Part shown: positions 61,548 through 64,000 of the stretch, piece after piece | How positions within the stretch are numbered: the first letter of the stretch is position 1 | Layout: each line of letters starts with the position of its first letter | NCBI GenBank assembly: GCA_015061945.1 | Contig: SUVP01000006.1 | Location: 62,001 to 126,000 of the forward strand | Reading direction: 5' to 3' | Source: Opitutales bacterium | Lineage (GTDB): Bacteria > Verrucomicrobiota > Verrucomicrobiia > Opitutales > Intestinicryptomonadaceae | DNA: 64,000 nt | Program-made: the position numbers and the translations under genes | Notes under the pieces: generated by a model | What the model was told of the DNA's origin: nothing | Database searches by the model: none | The model's input: the letters and a program-made list of their open reading frames with translations, nothing else

Positions 61548-63422
61548 TTATAGATATTTTTTTACTCTGTCTTTGATTTGGTCTGTGTTTAAGCCGAATT
61601 GCGAGCGGATTGTTTTGACATCGGTGCCGTGTGGAATGTATTTGTCGGGCCAACCGATAATATCCAAATTGCATTTCTTTTGGTTTGCTATCAAGCATTC
61701 TGCAACTGCTGAACCGAATCCACCAGATACAACGTGGTCTTCAATTGTAATAATCGTCTTGTTTGAATCAGCACATTTTAAGAGCAATTCAGTGTCGAGC
61801 GGTTTTACATAGCGAGCATTTACTACGCCGATTTTCTTTCCGCATTCTTGCTCGATTGCCTTTGCAACAGACAACGCTTCTTTGACCATATTGCCCAACG
61901 CCCAAATGCAAATTTCTCCGTCAGATTCTTGCAAGATTTCAGCTTTGCCAACTTCCAAGAGAGCAGGGGTATCTTTGATTTTTACGCCTTCTCCCTTACC
62001 GCGTGGGTATCTGATAAATGACGGAAGTTTTGATTGAATTGATGTCCAAAGCATATCCGACAATTCATCTTCGTCTTTTGGTTGCATAACAACTGCATTT
62101 GGCAACGGACGCAAGAACGAGATATCGAAAAGTCCGTGGTGAGTTGCACCGTCGTTTGGACTCAATCCAGCTCTGTCGAGGCAGAATGTAACTGGGAGTT
62201 TTTGCAAGCAGACATCGTGCATTGCACAGTCGTACGCACGTTGCATAAAGGTAGAATAAATTGCAGTTACAGGTGTGAAACCTTTGCGTGCCATACCTGC
62301 TGCGAATACTGCTGCGTGTTCTTCAGCAATACCGACATCAAAGAATTGTTCAGGCAATTCTTTCTTGATAAATGAAAGCCCTGTTCCAGACGCCATTGCC
62401 GCTGTGATGCCGACGATTTTCTTGTCGTCTTTTGCGAAGCGAACTAACGCTTGCCCCATTGCGTCTTGATAATTTGGAATCGACTTATCGTTATTGAGAG
62501 TCTCCCCTGTTACCACGTTGTATGGCGACGCTCCGTGGAATTTTTCTGGATTGCGAACAGCAACGTCTAAACCTTTTCCTTTCTTTGTGATTATATGCAG
62601 AAGGATTGGGCGAGTTGCACGTTTACAATAATTCAAATATCTTTCGAGAAGTGCTATATCGTGTCCATCGATTGGTCCGAGATACATCATTCCGAAGTAC
62701 TCAAAGAATGGCGATGGCACAAACCAACCTTTTGCGTCGCGTGCGGTATTTTCGGTCATTTTGATAACCGTTTCGCCGAGTGGGAGCTTCTTCAAAAATG
62801 AATTCATATCTGAATAGAGGCGATTGCAAACAGGGTTTGTGATAACTTCGTTCAGATATTGTGCTATTGCCCCGACATTTTTTGCGATAGACATTTCGTT
62901 GTCGTTGAGAACAACAATCATCTTTTTTGTCGTCGAGGCAATGTTGTTAAATGCTTCAAAGGTGACGCCATTTGTCAAGGCAGCGTCTCCGAGAACAGCA
63001 ACGATATTTTCGTCATCGCCAAGTCTGTCTCGTGCGGCAGCCAAGCCGAGTGCAGCCGATGCAGCAGTCCCAGCGTGTCCAGCACCAAATGCGTCGTGTT
63101 CCGATTCAAATATATTACAGAATCCGCTTATCCCGCCAGTTTGACGAAGATTCTTAAAACTATCGTTATTGCGACCAGTTAAAAGTTTGTGCGTGTAGCA
63201 TTGGTGCGAGACGTCGAAAAGAATTTTATCTTTCGGAGTATCGAATACTCTGTGCAAGGCTATCGAGAGCTCAACAATACCAAGGTTTGGGCTGACGTGT
63301 CCGCCGTTCTTCGATGTTACATCTATAATTTCTTGTCTGATTTCTTGTGCGAGTTCAGGCAAACTTTCAGCCGACATTTTCTTTAAATCGGCAGGTGAAG
63401 ATATATCGCTTAACAATGACAT
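61548..63422 (-). CDS. dxs: 1-deoxy-D-xylulose-5-phosphate synthase
   Basis: First enzyme of the MEP isoprenoid pathway: pyruvate + glyceraldehyde 3-phosphate to DXP, thiamine diphosphate-dependent. 624 residues in transketolase domain order: HVSPNLGIVELSIALHRVFD, DVSHQCYTHKLLTGR, AGHAGTAASAALGLAAARD, thiamine-binding GDAALTNGVTFEAFNN, KKGKG, GIAEEHAAVFAAGMA, FCLDRAGLSPNDGATHHG and EDHVVSGGFGSAVAE. xseB lies immediately upstream on the same strand (gap 30 bases), so the usual xseB-dxs neighbourhood of many bacteria is kept. Ends at a strong terminator. Confidence 0.97.
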   Translation of the reverse strand: MSLLSDISSPADLKKMSAESLPELAQEIRQEIIDVTSKNGGHVSPNLGIVELSIALHRVFDTPKDKILFDVSHQCYTHKLLTGRNNDSFKNLRQTGGISGFCNIFESEHDAFGAGHAGTAASAALGLAAARDRLGDDENIVAVLGDAALTNGVTFEAFNNIASTTKKMIVVLNDNEMSIAKNVGAIAQYLNEVITNPVCNRLYSDMNSFLKKLPLGETVIKMTENTARDAKGWFVPSPFFEYFGMMYLGPIDGHDIALLERYLNYCKRATRPILLHIITKKGKGLDVAVRNPEKFHGASPYNVVTGETLNNDKSIPNYQDAMGQALVRFAKDDKKIVGITAAMASGTGLSFIKKELPEQFFDVGIAEEHAAVFAAGMARKGFTPVTAIYSTFMQRAYDCAMHDVCLQKLPVTFCLDRAGLSPNDGATHHGLFDISFLRPLPNAVVMQPKDEDELSDMLWTSIQSKLPSFIRYPRGKGEGVKIKDTPALLEVGKAEILQESDGEICIWALGNMVKEALSVAKAIEQECGKKIGVVNARYVKPLDTELLLKCADSNKTIITIEDHVVSGGFGSAVAECLIANQKKCNLDIIGWPDKYIPHGTDVKTIRSQFGLNTDQIKDRVKKYL

Positions 63423-63452
63423 CTTGAAATATTGGTTCAGTTAATTGGCCAT

Positions 63453-63692
63453 CTATTCATCATCTTCTAAAGAAAAGTCTTCAAATGAATTTTTAGAAAA
63501 TTTCTTTACGGCAAGCTCGGCAGACTCGAGACGTTTACGGCAAATATCAAGACATTCTCTGGCTCTACCATATTTGTCGACGAGTTCTGAAAGCGGTATT
63601 TGAGGGTTCTCCAACTGAGCCAAAATATCTTCGAGCTCTTTTAGAGAATCCTCAAATGAAGTGTCGTTTTTTGAATTCAACTTTGTAGCCAT
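63453..63692 (-). CDS. xseB: Exodeoxyribonuclease VII small subunit
   Basis: Small subunit of the nuclease that degrades single-stranded DNA to oligonucleotides; acts with XseA, not seen here. 79 residues from ATG 63692 (MATKLNSKNDTSF), with the family core SFEDSLKELEDILAQLENPQ, PLSELVDKYGRARECLDICR and a helical acidic C-terminus (FEDFSLEDDE). A TTG at 63728 would lengthen it to 91 residues but the shorter form matches the family (about 80). It precedes dxs by 30 bases. Confidence 0.9.
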   Translation of the reverse strand: MATKLNSKNDTSFEDSLKELEDILAQLENPQIPLSELVDKYGRARECLDICRKRLESAELAVKKFSKNSFEDFSLEDDE

Positions 63693-63845
63693 TATCGCAA
63701 GTTTCGCACTATATTGCTTTCTTGACAAGCTAAAAAAAGCCTTTCTTCGAGGTAATATATAGTTTTTTGCAAAAAAAGAAAAAAAAGCTCGACATTTTCT
63801 TTAAAATATTCAGTGTAAGAATTTGCGGAGATTATATCTTGCAAA

Positions 63846-63870
63846 AAACGTCGATGAATAGTCGACGCAA
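63846..63870 (+). repeat. Hairpin in the leader of the right-edge gene
   Basis: CGTCGA-TGAATAG-TCGACG (63849-63854 with 63862-63867), a six-bp stem 20 bases before a strong Shine-Dalgarno. No T run, so not a terminator. Confidence 0.4.
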
Positions 63871-63885
63871 TTTTAATAGTATTTT

Positions 63886-63892
63886 AAAGGAG
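63886..63892 (+). promoter_or_regulatory. Strong Shine-Dalgarno sequence
   Basis: AAAGGAG 11 bases before the ATG at 63904. It fixes the start of the right-edge gene and contrasts with most starts in the window, which have none. Confidence 0.85.
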
Positions 63893-63903
63893 AATTATAA
63901 AAA

Positions 63904-64000
63904 ATGGCAATAAAGAGAACATCAACAAAAGTACCTCTTAAACCATCTTACGCATATCTTATCGAAAAGAAACGCGACGGACACGAATTTACAGAAGAGG
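63904..64000 (+). CDS. Thymidine/pyrimidine-nucleoside phosphorylase, N-terminal fragment at window edge
   Basis: Only 32 residues visible, starting MAIKRTSTKVPLKPSYAYLI and including EKKRDGHEFTEE. The KRDGxEL(T/S)xEEI signature belongs to the N-terminal helical domain of the nucleoside phosphorylase/anthranilate phosphoribosyltransferase superfamily, closest in wording to thymidine or pyrimidine-nucleoside phosphorylases (deoA/pdp). Such enzymes cleave pyrimidine deoxynucleosides to base and deoxyribose 1-phosphate. The rest lies beyond the right edge, so product and completeness are uncertain. Confidence 0.55.
   Translation, partial: MAIKRTSTKVPLKPSYAYLIEKKRDGHEFTEE

Overview
The window looks like chromosome of a strictly anaerobic, carbohydrate-degrading bacterium with an A+T-rich genome, most likely a Verrucomicrobiota (Opitutales/Puniceicoccales-like) gut or sediment lineage. 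This placement is inference from gene content. It rests on a PEP-CTERM protein, DUF1080-type 3-keto-disaccharide hydrolase, Tat-type Gfo/Idh/MocA oxidoreductase and sugar isomerase, pyruvate:ferredoxin oxidoreductase, oxygen-sensitive class I fumarase, anaerobic class III ribonucleotide reductase, and starts mostly without Shine-Dalgarno sequences. No phage, transposon, CRISPR array or defence island was seen.

Layout. 1-3402: nifJ (PFOR), cut by the left edge. 3486-6304 (-): rlhA and a CPBP membrane protease. 6592-12268 (+): an envelope-type set of two secreted TPR proteins and a membrane-anchored degenerate vWA-like protein. 12480-19199 (+): mostly secreted glycan-acting proteins (DUF1080 hydrolase, DUF5696-like glycosidase, SGNH esterase, LamG lipoprotein, metallophosphoesterase), plus a small membrane protein on the other strand. 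19309-19386 (-): tRNA-His. 19564-22956 (+): a large clan GH-A-type glycoside hydrolase. 23002-31406 (-): a protein export and lipoprotein maturation block, lepA-lepB-small secreted ORF-secA-lnt. 31518-34186 (-): nrdD-nrdG behind a cobalamin riboswitch with a terminator. 34714-38268 (-): aroC, a CobW-like protein, hisC, hisB. 38376-39209 (+): secreted sugar isomerase-like protein. 39268-42136 (-): NCS2 purine permease and YifB/ComM ATPase. 42224-46180 (+): CinA C-terminal amidase, SppA, acyl-CoA/ACP synthetase. 46261-48492 (-): PEP-CTERM beta-helix-like protein. 48811-54200 (-): oxidoreductase, isomerase, MFS transporter, class I fumarase. 54253-54921 (-): DUF374 acyltransferase. 55011-58395 (+): ArnT-like glycosyltransferase, VC0807-like membrane protein, BtuF-like binding protein. 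58435-63692 (-): DUF4091/GH123-like hydrolase, dxs, xseB. 63904-64000 (+): start of a thymidine/pyrimidine phosphorylase.

How it fits together. Secreted hydrolases and esterases would attack host or plant glycans. The DUF1080 hydrolase with the Tat-exported oxidoreductase and isomerase could form an extracytoplasmic 3-keto-glycoside route, with the MFS permease importing the product. Pyruvate would be fermented through PFOR, and fumarase would serve a partial reductive TCA branch. The cobalamin riboswitch on nrdDG suggests that deoxyribonucleotide synthesis switches between this B12-independent enzyme and a B12-dependent class II enzyme elsewhere in the genome; a BtuF-like receptor lies 23 kb away.

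Several genes (12480, 13610, 15504, 44555, 38268) have a -35/-10 pair with a 16-17 bp spacer ending only 6-10 bases before the start codon. This points to leaderless or nearly leaderless mRNAs. The best new leads are this promoter architecture, the B12-controlled nrdDG, a SecA without its zinc-binding tail, and the TPR/TPR/vWA envelope set.
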